Virus record (IMG/VR): IMGVR_UViG_3300022934_000079
Location: 1-34,499 of that record
DNA: 34,499 nucleotides
Strand: one strand, 5' to 3'
DNA from: a virus
Positions 16,419-22,786 of this stretch are shown piece after piece. The notes beneath the pieces were generated by a model. It saw only the letters and a program-made list of their open reading frames with translations. It was not told the DNA's origin and made no database searches. A program made the translations under genes and the position numbers. The first letter of the stretch is position 1; each line of letters opens with the position of its first letter.

Positions 16419-16675
16419 CACGCCACCACGAAATCTACAATTTGCCCGTCTGGGGTACGAAGCTTGCTGGGATCAGGGTTATACGCATATCTCTGATCAA
16501 CCAGCTTTAGGTTCTCGACGGGAGTATTCTCATCTATCGGCTCCACCGAACCCGCTTCGCCAGCCCTAGCTTTCTTCTCTACCTGTTCCCCTGTACCGCT
16601 CTCAAAAATCACATTCACATGCGTCTGAAAGGGCATACTAGGTAGAGGAAAGTGGCTGATTAATGTCTCACCCAT
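16418..16675 (-). CDS. Hypothetical protein (85 aa)
   Basis: An 85-aa protein with a hydrophobic, Pro-containing N-terminus (HFPLPSMPFQTHVNVIF), a charged middle, and an end reading YAYNPDPSKLRTPDGQIVDF. I do not recognise it. It overlaps the membrane-protein gene upstream by 8 nt and the DUF6321-like gene downstream by TGATG, so it belongs to the late operon. Codon and base use match its neighbours. Confidence 0.65.
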   Translation of the reverse strand: MGETLISHFPLPSMPFQTHVNVIFESGTGEQVEKKARAGEAGSVEPIDENTPVENLKLVDQRYAYNPDPSKLRTPDGQIVDFVVA

Positions 16676-17135
16676 ATTTCACCCAAGTCCACCAGAGTAG
16701 GCCGATAGCCGAACCAAAGACCACTAGGAGGGCAAGACTCCACTGAATAATATTAGCGATAAAAGCTCTAGCCTTAGCTCGCTCTTCAGCTTCCTGCTTC
16801 TTACGAACACGCTCTTGGGCCTGCCATTTGACCCAATCATCATACAAGCCCGGTCGGCCAAATAAGCGCATCGCCGACTCAATTTCCTTCTTAGCCTCAC
16901 GAATGCGTTCCAACTCCATAAACTCATCAAAGCTGCTTTCGCTGCGTCCTAGCGCCATAGACAGAAGGGATTTCTTTTTAGACTCACCTTCTGCCTTTAA
17001 TGTCTCTTCGGCAGTGAGTAGGGCATTAAGCTGCTTACCCATTGAGGTAATGTCAGAGCCGGTGCCTATTAATGTCTTGATCTGGCCCACGGCGGCATTC
17101 GCCGCCGACACTATGGCTAAAGTCTCTGCTATCAC
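16668..17135 (-). CDS. Membrane-anchored helical protein (155 aa)
   Basis: A 155-aa protein. The N-terminus is Ala-rich (MIAETLAIVSAANAAVGQ), followed by GTGSDITSMGKQLNALL, a long helical charged stretch (residues about 75-125, ERIREAKKEIESAMR and RVRKKQEAEERAKAR) and a C-terminal membrane span (WSLALLVVFGSAIGLLWWTW). Proteins of this layout are frequent in marine phage late clusters. An Rz/spanin-like or internal-head role is possible; neither is proven. Confidence 0.7.
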   Translation of the reverse strand: MIAETLAIVSAANAAVGQIKTLIGTGSDITSMGKQLNALLTAEETLKAEGESKKKSLLSMALGRSESSFDEFMELERIREAKKEIESAMRLFGRPGLYDDWVKWQAQERVRKKQEAEERAKARAFIANIIQWSLALLVVFGSAIGLLWWTWVKYG

Positions 17136-17154
17136 TACCGCTCTCCCCAGAACG

Positions 17155-17298
17155 CTATTTTTGGTAGACCCTTTGCCTTATCTCTCCCCGGGTTATCCCC
17201 ATGTCTTTGAGTTGCTTATCGGTAAGGGTGTGCAGTAAATGGTAGGCGGCTCGTCGCTCCTGCATGTCTGCTATTTTGTGAAAGAATTTCTTGAACAT
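17155..17298 (-). CDS. DUF1127 / YjiS-like small protein (47 aa)
   Basis: A 47-aa protein from ATG 17296-17298 with an SD (AGGAG) 6 nt upstream. The C-terminal half (HLLHTLTDKQLKDMGITRGE) matches the DUF1127 core, Leu-x-x-Leu-x-Asp-x-x-Leu-x-Asp-x-Gly-x-x-Arg. DUF1127 proteins are abundant in Alphaproteobacteria and have been linked to small-RNA and phosphate-related regulation. It is the first gene behind a promoter at 17328-17356, with a perfect inverted repeat over its SD. A host-control role is inferred. Confidence 0.8.
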   Translation of the reverse strand: MFKKFFHKIADMQERRAAYHLLHTLTDKQLKDMGITRGEIRQRVYQK

Positions 17299-17330
17299 AA
17301 TAATCTCCTAATTTGTTCCTAGAGATTATT
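17299..17330 (-). promoter_or_regulatory. Inverted repeat over the DUF1127 gene's SD and promoter start
   Basis: AATAATCTC (17299-17307) and GAGATTATT (17322-17330), a perfect 9-bp inverted repeat with a 14-nt loop. One arm covers the 3' part of the SD; the other overlaps the -10 box. A transcript starting near 17321 would lack the outer arm, so a DNA operator fits better than an RNA switch, unless longer read-through transcripts exist. Confidence 0.55.
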
Positions 17331-17356
17331 ATATCACACCTAACTCGGTGGCAGTT
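17328..17356 (-). promoter_or_regulatory. Leftward promoter of the late/lysis cluster
   Basis: Minus strand: extended -10 TGA-TATAAT with a consensus hexamer at 17328-17333, 17-nt spacer, and a weak -35 AACTGC at 17351-17356. The strong extended -10 makes it credible despite the poor -35. It would drive the DUF1127 gene and the coupled membrane, terminase and portal genes downstream. Confidence 0.6.
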
Positions 17357-17376
17357 TTGCTAATTAGTAATACCCG

Positions 17377-17571
17377 CTATGCCGTACCATCCATCTGGAA
17401 GCACTTGAACCGGGCGTAGAGTGGTCTGCCGTTTAACATGCTTTGGGCTTCTTCCCCGACTGTGGTGGAGCAAGCCTCTTCCGAGAAAAACCCGCCACCA
17501 GTACGAACAAACACGTCACAAGTTTTCACGTCCACCGGCGACAAGCACAGCAAGACCACCCCGATCCACAT
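17377..17571 (-). CDS. Small secreted Cys-containing protein (64 aa)
   Basis: A 64-aa protein with a hydrophobic N-terminus (MWIGVVLLCLSPVDVKTC), reading as a signal peptide or lipoprotein-like start, then CDVFVRTGGGFFSEEAC and an end FKCFQMDG. Three Cys remain after the leader. Such small exported Cys proteins recur in marine phage late modules. Start overlaps the stop of the 48-aa gene (TAATG at 17569-17573). Function unknown; periplasmic location is inferred. Confidence 0.65.
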   Translation of the reverse strand: MWIGVVLLCLSPVDVKTCDVFVRTGGGFFSEEACSTTVGEEAQSMLNGRPLYARFKCFQMDGTA

Positions 17572-17717
17572 TACTTTTTCTTCTTCGGCATCTTATGTGC
17601 CATGCCGCCATAACCGTAGGCCGGTTTCTTTTTCATCGCCATTCCGCCGCCCATCATTTTAACTTTTGCTGACTTACCAGCCGGGGGGTTAGACGCTCCG
17701 CATTTTGCGTATTTCAT
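17571..17717 (-). CDS. Tiny Gly/Met/Lys-rich protein (48 aa)
   Basis: A 48-codon gene from ATG 17715-17717. The product begins MKYAKCGASNPPAGKSAKVK, has a Met/Gly stretch (MMGGGMAMKKK), then PAYGYGGMAHK and a Lys tail. Its start overlaps the stop of the 87-aa gene by ATGA and its stop overlaps the next start by TAATG. The double coupling is good evidence of translation. Similar Gly-Met micro-proteins occur in marine phage structural modules. Function unknown. Confidence 0.65.
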   Translation of the reverse strand: MKYAKCGASNPPAGKSAKVKMMGGGMAMKKKPAYGYGGMAHKMPKKKK

Positions 17718-17977
17718 ATCTGATTCTCCATAATTTTAAGGGCTCGATCAATATCATCTTTGATTTCTTGGGGATCATCCGTAGAGGTTTCCCCTACACC
17801 ATCGGTTCTGTACAAGGATTGGTATCCGTGGAACTCTTGGGCGTCCTGATCCGCTTGTGCCTGCGTTATTAAGCCCTCTTCTACGAGGTATTCCCGAGTT
17901 CTAGCTAACGTGAGCCTAATACCGGTGGCGGATTCAATTGCCGCTCTAATATAGTAAAGATTTATGGGGGTAGGCAT
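17714..17977 (-). CDS. Hypothetical acidic helical protein (87 aa)
   Basis: An 87-aa protein: N-terminus with RAAIESATGIRLTLARTREYLVEEGLITQ, reading like a small winged or HTH-like helix set, then an acidic tail (DDPQEIKDDIDRALKIMENQI). I do not recognise a family. It lies directly behind the leftward promoter at 18006-18035, with only a weak SD, and begins the run of overlapping small genes. A regulatory role is possible but unproven. Confidence 0.6.
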   Translation of the reverse strand: MPTPINLYYIRAAIESATGIRLTLARTREYLVEEGLITQAQADQDAQEFHGYQSLYRTDGVGETSTDDPQEIKDDIDRALKIMENQI

Positions 17978-18005
17978 GGCGCAGGGATCTTTCTGCCATT
18001 TAATA

Positions 18006-18035
18006 GTTATACCATGTACGGCAATACTAGGTCAA
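18006..18035 (-). promoter_or_regulatory. Leftward promoter, half of a symmetrical pair
   Basis: Minus strand: -35 TTGACC (18030-18035), 18-nt spacer, extended -10 TGG-TATAAC (-10 at 18006-18011). It faces the 87-aa gene and the small late genes. Its mirror image is the rightward promoter at 18051-18079. Confidence 0.65.
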
Positions 18036-18050
18036 CAGTTAATAATTCTG

Positions 18051-18079
18051 TTGCCAATTAGTAAAATCCATGGTATAAC
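18051..18079 (+). promoter_or_regulatory. Rightward promoter-like half of the symmetrical pair
   Basis: Plus strand: -35 TTGCCA (18051-18056), 17-nt spacer, extended -10 TGG-TATAAC (18074-18079). It points into the 3' end of the leftward HNH-like gene, so any transcript would be antisense to that gene. It may instead be an accident of a palindromic operator. Confidence 0.5.
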
Positions 18080-18562
18080 CTAGTTATAGGCTAGGCGGGG
18101 GTTATATATACTACTCGTAAGGTCGAGTTCACGTTGTACGCTATTCTTACGGACGCTCTGAGGGGCGTCTTTTTTATTTCTCATGCACTCTTCTAGCCAT
18201 ACCGCTACTTTTCTTATGTCCTCGAGGTTACCATCGGACTTTAGGCGGTTAGCTCGCATACTAATCAGGTGAACATTACCCGGCGTGTACCCTAATTCGG
18301 GTATTAGCCTATCTATGGACGGGCTAAAGTCGGATGGACCACCCTTATTAGTCTTAGCATCGGCTAACCAATCTATTTTTATGCCTAAAACCGGACAAAG
18401 TAGGGGAAATGGCTCAAAATAAGATACGTCTATGCTGTACGGCAGGTTGGCACCCACGGCTCGGTGCTTAATCGTGTGTAAGTTCTTTGATATTCGCTTA
18501 CGAATATGAAATTCTAGCAATTCTACCTTATCAATGTGGCTTATCTCAGCGTCAGTCCACAT
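18080..18562 (-). CDS. HNH-type endonuclease-like protein
   Basis: A 160-aa protein if started at ATG 18560-18562; six further codons are open upstream. It contains CPVLGIKIDW, then PSIDRLIPELGYTPGNVHLISMRANRLKSD. The signature (SxDR...P...GY..GNV..IS.RAN..K.) is one I associate with phage HNH-related endonucleases. The canonical His-His pair is not obvious here, so activity is uncertain. It overlaps the upstream gene by 11 nt. Free-standing HNH genes in phages are often homing endonucleases or packaging helpers. Confidence 0.65.
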   Translation of the reverse strand: MWTDAEISHIDKVELLEFHIRKRISKNLHTIKHRAVGANLPYSIDVSYFEPFPLLCPVLGIKIDWLADAKTNKGGPSDFSPSIDRLIPELGYTPGNVHLISMRANRLKSDGNLEDIRKVAVWLEECMRNKKDAPQSVRKNSVQRELDLTSSIYNPRLAYN

Positions 18563-18887
18563 CCGGTACCGCCGTATCAAACAAATCCTCGGCAGCGGCT
18601 ACGCTATCTTCCATCTGAGCTGCGGCAGTCCGTATAATCTCGGCATTACGAGACAGCTCATGGGCGATAGCATATAGCGAATGGTAGGATTGCACACCAA
18701 ACTCACGGTGATGCTCGACAAGATCCTCCACCACGTCTTCTAAATCGTTGCGAACCTCTAGCGGTTCTTCCTCGTCATTAAAATATAAGAAGGTTAGGAG
18801 GTCACACGTACCGTTATCGTCTACCTCAATATCATTCTCGACGTACACATTATGCGTATACTCGATATCATTGCCGTTACCGATCAT
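18552..18887 (-). CDS. Acidic hypothetical protein (111 aa)
   Basis: A 111-aa strongly acidic protein: beta-like N-terminus (DIEYTHNVYVENDIEVDDNGTCDLLTF), then a helical acidic half (VVEDLVEHHREFGVQSYHSLYAIAHELSRNAEIIR). No family recognised. It is the first gene after the promoter at 18931-18958 and precedes the HNH-like gene. Its charge resembles DNA-mimic or anti-defence proteins, but this is only a hint from composition. Confidence 0.6.
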   Translation of the reverse strand: MIGNGNDIEYTHNVYVENDIEVDDNGTCDLLTFLYFNDEEEPLEVRNDLEDVVEDLVEHHREFGVQSYHSLYAIAHELSRNAEIIRTAAAQMEDSVAAAEDLFDTAVPDVD

Positions 18888-18930
18888 TCGATGCTCCGAA
18901 TCTCGACGTATGCTGCGGCTGATTGCCTAC

Positions 18931-18958
18931 AAAATAGCATAAACACCAGCTAAGTCAA
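18931..18958 (-). promoter_or_regulatory. Leftward promoter of the acidic-protein/HNH gene pair
   Basis: Minus strand: -35 TTGACT (18953-18958), 16-nt spacer, extended -10 TGC-TATTTT (-10 at 18931-18936). Predicted start is about 35-40 nt before the ATG at 18887. Spacer is one short of ideal. Confidence 0.6.
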
Positions 18959-19611
18959 TAGTTAAGTGCAATATTTAGCACACTTTATTTACACAATAAC
19001 TACATCTTGGCTAAGTTTGCTAATACTACTTTGACAATTTGCAAACCCCGACTCCGGTGAAGGCCTGTTTACGATCCCATTTTCCCAAAATTAGGTAGGG
19101 TGTATGCACGCTACCGGTACCGGGGGGGGTGGCACTGGCCGGGGGCCAGATCGATCAATTCAGCCATAAAAACAAGGCGCAATCGATCGATCGGCCACGG
19201 CTCGGCCCGGATCTCTGGCAAAGCCTGCGACCTATCAGATCTGAGCCCGGACCAGAACCAAAACACGACCGGCCCGGCTCGGGATTTCGACCGCTCGATC
19301 CCCTCGTGACGCACCCGCAGCGGCGGAGCGGGGGCCCTCGGGGTGCACCATATCTTGAACATATCCGGGCCTCATTCCCGGCCCCGTCTCGGCCTCATCC
19401 CGGGCCGCTGCTCGATCATTCCCCGGGGCCTCGATCCGGGCCAGATCTCGAGCCGCACCTAACACACCGCCAAAAGAGCGCCGTAGAGCGCACCTAACGC
19501 CTGCTCGGTTCACTACCCCAGCTCGGCCAATCCTTCCCCCCACTCAGCGAGGCTCTCAGAGGCTCTCAGCCACCATTCCCCGCAATGCCGTAGGCGGGGC
19601 CTAAACCGGAC
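18959..19611. other. Long intergenic region; AT-rich then sharply GC-rich, no credible gene
   Basis: About 650 nt without a convincing gene. The first about 120 nt are AT-rich. From about 19100 the sequence turns abruptly GC-rich, with many short palindromic words (GATCGATC, CCCGGG, CTCGAG) and quasi-repeats around 19370-19450. Open frames here on both strands are Pro/Arg or Gly/Arg-rich with no SD, and I reject them. It contains two GCACCTAAC copies (19455 and 19490) and one 33-nt flanking repeat. It could hold a replication or packaging site; I see no proof. Confidence 0.5.
19537..19569. repeat. Island repeat, left copy
   Basis: CCCCACTCAGCG followed by two copies of GCTCTCAG. The right copy (23173-23204) has the same CCCCACTCAGCG and also two GCTCTCAG units with slightly different spacers (AG versus GC). 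The pair lies in intergenic DNA toward both ends of the GC-rich island, in the same orientation. Confidence 0.65.
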
Positions 19612-19639
19612 AAAAAAAGGCCCGGCGATAAACCGGGCC
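19612..19639 (-). terminator. Rho-independent terminator of the island operon
   Basis: On the minus strand GGCCCGG-TTTATCG-CCGGGCC followed by seven T. Perfect 7-bp GC stem, 7-nt loop, uninterrupted T-run. It lies 28 nt after the last island gene (stop at 19667), ending the leftward transcript. Confidence 0.88.
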
Positions 19640-19666
19640 CCTTATAGCACCTTGTCACATTAAGGA

Positions 19667-19882
19667 TCAGCTGTGCGTGTATCCATCCGCCTCGATCGCC
19701 AGCCATAGGCCGGGCACCTGAACCACCACCGCATCATCCATGCCAACGGTCGATTTCACCTCCCGGCGAAAATCACGATAACAACCGGTCAAACCGGGGC
19801 GGCTGCCGTTGTTCTCGTGCCACCGCTGCCACACTGCATAAACGGCCTTGCGCTGGGCCTTGGTCAATACGGGCCGGGTCAT
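19667..19882 (-). CDS. Hypothetical island protein (71 aa)
   Basis: A 71-aa protein: basic N-terminus (MTRPVLTKAQRKAVYAVWQR), then GCYRDFRREVKSTVGMDDAVVVQVPGLWLAIEADG. Its GC-rich codons match the island. Start overlaps the stop of the next upstream gene (ATGA at 19879-19882). It is the last gene before the terminator. I do not recognise a family, but similar small proteins with YRDFRREV segments appear in phage accessory regions. Confidence 0.65.
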   Translation of the reverse strand: MTRPVLTKAQRKAVYAVWQRWHENNGSRPGLTGCYRDFRREVKSTVGMDDAVVVQVPGLWLAIEADGYTHS

Positions 19883-20040
19883 GATACCGGCCCCATTGCG
19901 TCGAGCATCTCCCGCAGCTCTGAGGGCGTCAGGCCTAGATCCGCTGCGGTTGTGCTCAGTGGTTCGCCCAGATCGATCCGGCGCTGCGCCTCGATCAATT
20001 CTGCGGTCATGCTGCGAGCTGCTTTCACTACATCAAACAT
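19879..20040 (-). CDS. Small HTH-like protein (53 aa)
   Basis: A 53-aa protein from ATG 20038-20040, preceded by a G-rich SD (GGGGGG). The C-terminal half (LSTTAADLGLTPSELREMLD) reads as a compact helix-turn-helix, and the N-terminal half as one helix (VVKAARSMTAELIEAQRRIDLG). A longer frame to a TTG at 20061 overlaps the preceding gene and is less likely. A DNA-binding role is inferred from the HTH-like pattern only. Confidence 0.6.
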   Translation of the reverse strand: MFDVVKAARSMTAELIEAQRRIDLGEPLSTTAADLGLTPSELREMLDAMGPVS

Positions 20041-20050
20041 CACGGCCCCC

Positions 20051-20380
20051 CTACGCTGCAATTGAGCCAGCAGCCCGGGCGGCTGCGGCGTATTGCGAGA
20101 TGGTTTTGTCGGCAGTAAAGAACCGGTCCACCTCGAGCCCGATCCCGAGCGGCCCCTTCACCTCGGCCAGCTCGTGAACCGAGACGCTGCCCATTTCAGG
20201 CGAGCCCATGCCGAGGTCGCACAAGCCATACGCCACGCCGTGGGGGTCCATGCTAGTGAGCAGCCACGTAGCGGCCCCGCACGGGTTAAAGATCTTTACC
20301 ACCGGGCGGTGGTCCAAATAATATTCCTGATCATTCTCGAGCAATTTCTGCTTTTGTTTTGCGGTAATTTTCAAAGCCAT
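20051..20380 (-). CDS. DUF2958-like protein
   Basis: A 109-aa protein from ATG 20378-20380, whose SD (GGAGG) is 7 nt upstream. The pattern VVKIFNPCGAATWLLTSMDP, then GYGLCDLG-like, GSVSVHELAEVKGPLGIGLEVDRFF fits DUF2958, a family of unknown function common on plasmids, ICEs and phages (F.P.....W..t..DP...ys.G....e.G..sl.EL....gp.gl..ErD..F). Together with the DUF932-like gene it gives the island a mobilome character. A hammerhead ribozyme separates it from the DUF932-like gene. Family call is from memory. Confidence 0.72.
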   Translation of the reverse strand: MALKITAKQKQKLLENDQEYYLDHRPVVKIFNPCGAATWLLTSMDPHGVAYGLCDLGMGSPEMGSVSVHELAEVKGPLGIGLEVDRFFTADKTISQYAAAARAAGSIAA

Positions 20381-20420
20381 TTTTGGGCCTCCTAAGTTAG
20401 TTGATTTGCTGATGGTCAAA

Positions 20421-20488
20421 CCTGTCTCATCAGGTGCCGGGGGTCAGTCCGGTCACGACCGGGGCGCAGGCCCCGGTTTCGACTTAGG
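20421..20488 (-). ncRNA. Type II hammerhead ribozyme C
   Basis: Minus-strand order: stem II 5' arm CCT-AA-GTC (20481-20488), core GAAA (20477-20480), stem III CCGGGGC/GCCCCGG with a 4-nt loop (20459-20476), U (20458) and cleavage-site C (20457), stem I hairpin GTG-A-CCGG ... CCGG-CAC (20434-20456) with an A bulge, core CTGATGA then stem II 3' arm GAC-AGG (20421-20433). All invariant bases are present. Cleavage expected between 20457 and 20456. Stem II begins over the DUF932-like stop codon (20484-20486); the DUF2958-like gene begins about 40 nt downstream. Confidence 0.92.
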
Positions 20489-21494
20489 CGGCGAACCGTT
20501 GCCACGCCTCGCTGCTCACAATGCGGGTCACGGCGGTCTCACGATCGGCCAGCACAGCGGCCACATTATCGGCCCCGGTGTTGCGCACCTTGAACTGATC
20601 AGTGGCATGGCTACTCCACTGGGTCAGGGCGCTGTATACGCTCCACACGGTCATGCCTCTTGCGGCGGCCTCCCGGTCGAGCTGTTCCATCAGGGCCTTG
20701 GTGTGCTTGGGGCTGTTTCCGGTGTCCTTCAGCACCTGCTCAGCTTCCTCCGGTGAGATCTCGGACATGGCCCAACGCTGCCACACTCGGCACCGCTCTT
20801 GGAACATCTCAGCCTGCGCCCGGATAAACCCGCCCAGATGCTCGGGGGTGAAGGCCACAGTGTGGCGGAAGGCGTCCGAGGTCATAACATCCCCCATCAT
20901 GCCGTTGAGGCAGATCAGATCCTCGGCCCCGGCCCACACCTTGATCGAGCCCCCGCCGTGATAATTTGACCACCCGGCTTTGAAGTTTAGCATGGTTGGC
21001 TTTCCCGATAATTGTTTGAGCTCGTACGCCATGCCGCTGAAGGTCAGATCCACCCGGGAGAAACGGCCTTCAAACGAGGTAACCTGAGCGCTGCGCACAC
21101 CATCATCAAAAGCGGTAGTGGGCAACCCGGCCCCGAGGCCCTCGACAAATGCCGCATGGATGTCCCGGTTTTGGGCAATGGCAAACCGCTGCCCGACCAC
21201 AAACAACGGCTGGCCGGTGTCCTCCCGCAGCAATAGGCTGCCGATGTTTTTGGGCAGGCGCTGCAGCGTCCATGTGCTGCCCTCCACACCGGCCCGGCGC
21301 ACGGCCAGCTCGGTCGGCATAGGCTCCCGGTCCTCGAGGTATCCGAGGCCCTTCTGGATCACGTTAAAATCCAGCTTGGTGGACAAGGCCAGCGGGTCGA
21401 TCGTTTGGCGCTCGGCAGCGGCCTTGGCGCTGATCGTTTGGGCTAAGCTGATAACCTCGGCAGGCAGGCGGTCAATTGAATTCAAAGTGTTCAT
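20484..21494 (-). CDS. DUF932 family phage/plasmid-like protein
   Basis: A 336-aa protein with a long helical N-terminus, a beta-rich centre (QPLFVVGQRFAIAQNRDI, VTSFEGRFSRVDLTFSG, PTMLNFKAGWSNYHGGGS, LICLNGMMGDVMTSDAF) and a helical C-terminus. The LNGM and GWSN-HGGGS landmarks fit DUF932, a family of unknown function common on plasmids and phages. It is flanked on both sides by hammerhead ribozymes B and C. Its leader carries GTTAGTTGATT (as AATCAACTAAC) before an SD (GGAG). Family call from memory; biochemical role unknown. Confidence 0.72.
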   Translation of the reverse strand: MNTLNSIDRLPAEVISLAQTISAKAAAERQTIDPLALSTKLDFNVIQKGLGYLEDREPMPTELAVRRAGVEGSTWTLQRLPKNIGSLLLREDTGQPLFVVGQRFAIAQNRDIHAAFVEGLGAGLPTTAFDDGVRSAQVTSFEGRFSRVDLTFSGMAYELKQLSGKPTMLNFKAGWSNYHGGGSIKVWAGAEDLICLNGMMGDVMTSDAFRHTVAFTPEHLGGFIRAQAEMFQERCRVWQRWAMSEISPEEAEQVLKDTGNSPKHTKALMEQLDREAAARGMTVWSVYSALTQWSSHATDQFKVRNTGADNVAAVLADRETAVTRIVSSEAWQRFAA

Positions 21495-21519
21495 TTTGGT
21501 ATTCTCCAGTTAGTTGATT

Positions 21520-21594
21520 GGCTGACATTCTCATCAGGCCCGGGCGGTCATTCCCGGTGCGACCGGGGCGTTGTGCCCCGGTTTCGATTTAGCC
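21520..21594 (-). ncRNA. Type II hammerhead ribozyme B
   Basis: Minus strand: stem II 5' arm GGCT-AAA-TC (21586-21594), core GAAA (21582-21585), stem III CCGGGGC/GCCCCGG with loop ACAAC (21563-21581), U (21562), cleavage-site C (21561), stem I GC-A-CCGGG ... CCCGG-GC (21538-21560) with an A bulge, CTGATGA, then stem II 3' arm GA-ATGTC-AGCC (21520-21530). Outer stem II pairs GGCT with AGCC. Cleavage expected between 21561 and 21560. The stop TAA of the coiled-coil gene (21589-21591) lies inside stem II. Confidence 0.92.
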
Positions 21595-22452
21595 AAACAC
21601 CCGAGCAAAAAATCCCCGATTTCTACACTCGGCCAATTTTTCGGCCATGCGCTCGAGCTGCGCCTCGGCAGCCAATAGATCCAACTCCGCCTGCTTACGT
21701 TTCTCGAACTCATTATGCGCCTCTTTCGACCACCGGTTAGCCCAGCTCGGGTCATTCAGGCGATCATGTGCAGCCTGCTCGGCGATCCGGGCGTTAGTCA
21801 CCTCGGTCTCGGCCTGATCAAGTTTTTGCTGCAGAGCATTGGTGGCCGCATTGGCCAGCTCGAGGGTCTCCCGCAGCTCGTTGATCTGGGCCTCGTGATC
21901 ATCCACAATTTTCGTGGCCGTCTCGAGCGCACCCTTGGTGCCGTGTAATTTGTCGGATAATTCCCGCACAGATTTTTTGGCCCCCTCGTAAGCTTCCCGG
22001 GCTGATTTGGTGCGCTGCTTTTCGGCTGCGATTTCACCCTGCAACCGCTCGACATTAGCGGCGGCTCTTTCCTGCAGGCCGGTGTAACTTTGCCGGGCCA
22101 TTTCTGCCTTATCCCGCTCGGCCCGATAGGCATCCCGGGCCTTTTGGCTGCGCTTCCGCTCAATTTTTAACTCCCCCTGCATTGCCATGTTTTGCATCTC
22201 CAAGCGGTGGCTGTCTTTATCCAGACCGGGCCGGTCAGTGGTATACGGTGCGTTAGCGGCAATGATCTTGCGAACAGTGGGCCAGCTCACACCAAACTGC
22301 TCAGATAGTTTTTGGATCGAAACCCCGGCAGCTCGCAGCTCGGCCATCTCGGCCCCGCAGGCCCAAGCCCGGCTAGTTTTCTTGCTCACCCACACCGGGG
22401 TGGTTTTGGTGGCTTTCAATGCGGCGGTGCGGTCAGTCAGTTGAATATTCAT
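21589..22452 (-). CDS. HTH plus long coiled-coil protein (KfrA-like layout)
   Basis: A 287-aa protein. Residues about 32-65 read as a helix-turn-helix (MAELRAAGVSIQKLSEQFGVSWPTVRKII) similar to resolvase or transposase DNA-binding helices. From about 75 to 270 the protein is almost wholly coiled coil with abundant Ala, Glu, Gln and Arg. HTH plus long coiled coil is the layout of plasmid KfrA-type proteins, which bind DNA and assist partition or regulation; sequence kinship is not claimed. Leader AACTGACTGGAG precedes the ATG at 22452. Ribozymes A and B flank it. Confidence 0.7.
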   Translation of the reverse strand: MNIQLTDRTAALKATKTTPVWVSKKTSRAWACGAEMAELRAAGVSIQKLSEQFGVSWPTVRKIIAANAPYTTDRPGLDKDSHRLEMQNMAMQGELKIERKRSQKARDAYRAERDKAEMARQSYTGLQERAAANVERLQGEIAAEKQRTKSAREAYEGAKKSVRELSDKLHGTKGALETATKIVDDHEAQINELRETLELANAATNALQQKLDQAETEVTNARIAEQAAHDRLNDPSWANRWSKEAHNEFEKRKQAELDLLAAEAQLERMAEKLAECRNRGFFARVFG

Positions 22453-22478
22453 TGGTCAGTCTCCAGTCAGTTGGGGCT

Positions 22479-22533
22479 TTCTCATCAGTGGCCCTTGCCC
22501 AAGGTGGCCAGACGCCCCGGGGGGCGTTTCGAA
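22479..22533 (-). ncRNA. Type II hammerhead ribozyme A
   Basis: Minus strand: stem II 5' arm TTC (22531-22533), core GAAA (22527-22530), stem III CGCCCC/GGGGCG with a 2-nt loop (22513-22526), U (22512), cleavage-site C (22511), stem I TGGC-CA-CCTT-GGGC-AAGG-GCCA (22489-22510) with a CA bulge, CTGATGA, stem II 3' arm GAA (22479-22481). Stem II is shorter than in B and C. Cleavage expected between 22511 and 22510. Stem II lies 1 nt after the stop codon of the 82-aa gene (22535-22537). Confidence 0.88.
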
Positions 22534-22534
22534 T

Positions 22535-22783
22535 TTAAAAGGATCCGGGCCCGTTATAGGTGCCCAGCTCGGCCATCTTGCTCCGGTAGGCTCGATCCCC
22601 ACCAAAGAATTCTATGCTCGGGATGTCGTGCCCCCGGTTGATCAGCTCGGCCCTATACTGTGCGGCAAAGGTCTCATTCATGTGGCCCTTGGTGTGGCCG
22701 ATACAGGCGGTTGTGGCCAAGGCGTTAGCCATCCATTCGGCCAGATCATTTACGCTGGCATTTTTGATTTGATCCGGGCGCAT
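22535..22783 (-). CDS. Hypothetical island protein (82 aa)
   Basis: An 82-aa protein: helical N-terminal half (QIKNASVNDLAEWMANALATTACIGHT), then FAAQYRAELINRGHDIPSIEFFGG and a Gly/Ser end. Small phage proteins with AAQYRAELINRG-like segments are common, of unknown function. SD GAGG precedes the ATG by a short space, and only 3 nt separate it from the preceding gene. Ribozyme A begins right after its stop. Function unknown. Confidence 0.65.
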   Translation of the reverse strand: MRPDQIKNASVNDLAEWMANALATTACIGHTKGHMNETFAAQYRAELINRGHDIPSIEFFGGDRAYRSKMAELGTYNGPGSF

Positions 22784-22786
22784 CGA

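Noticed and set aside
19129-19543. Long open frames on both strands in the GC-rich gap
   Set aside because: Their products are Pro/Arg- or Gly/Arg-rich without domain-like text or an SD; long frames are expected by chance in very GC-rich DNA.
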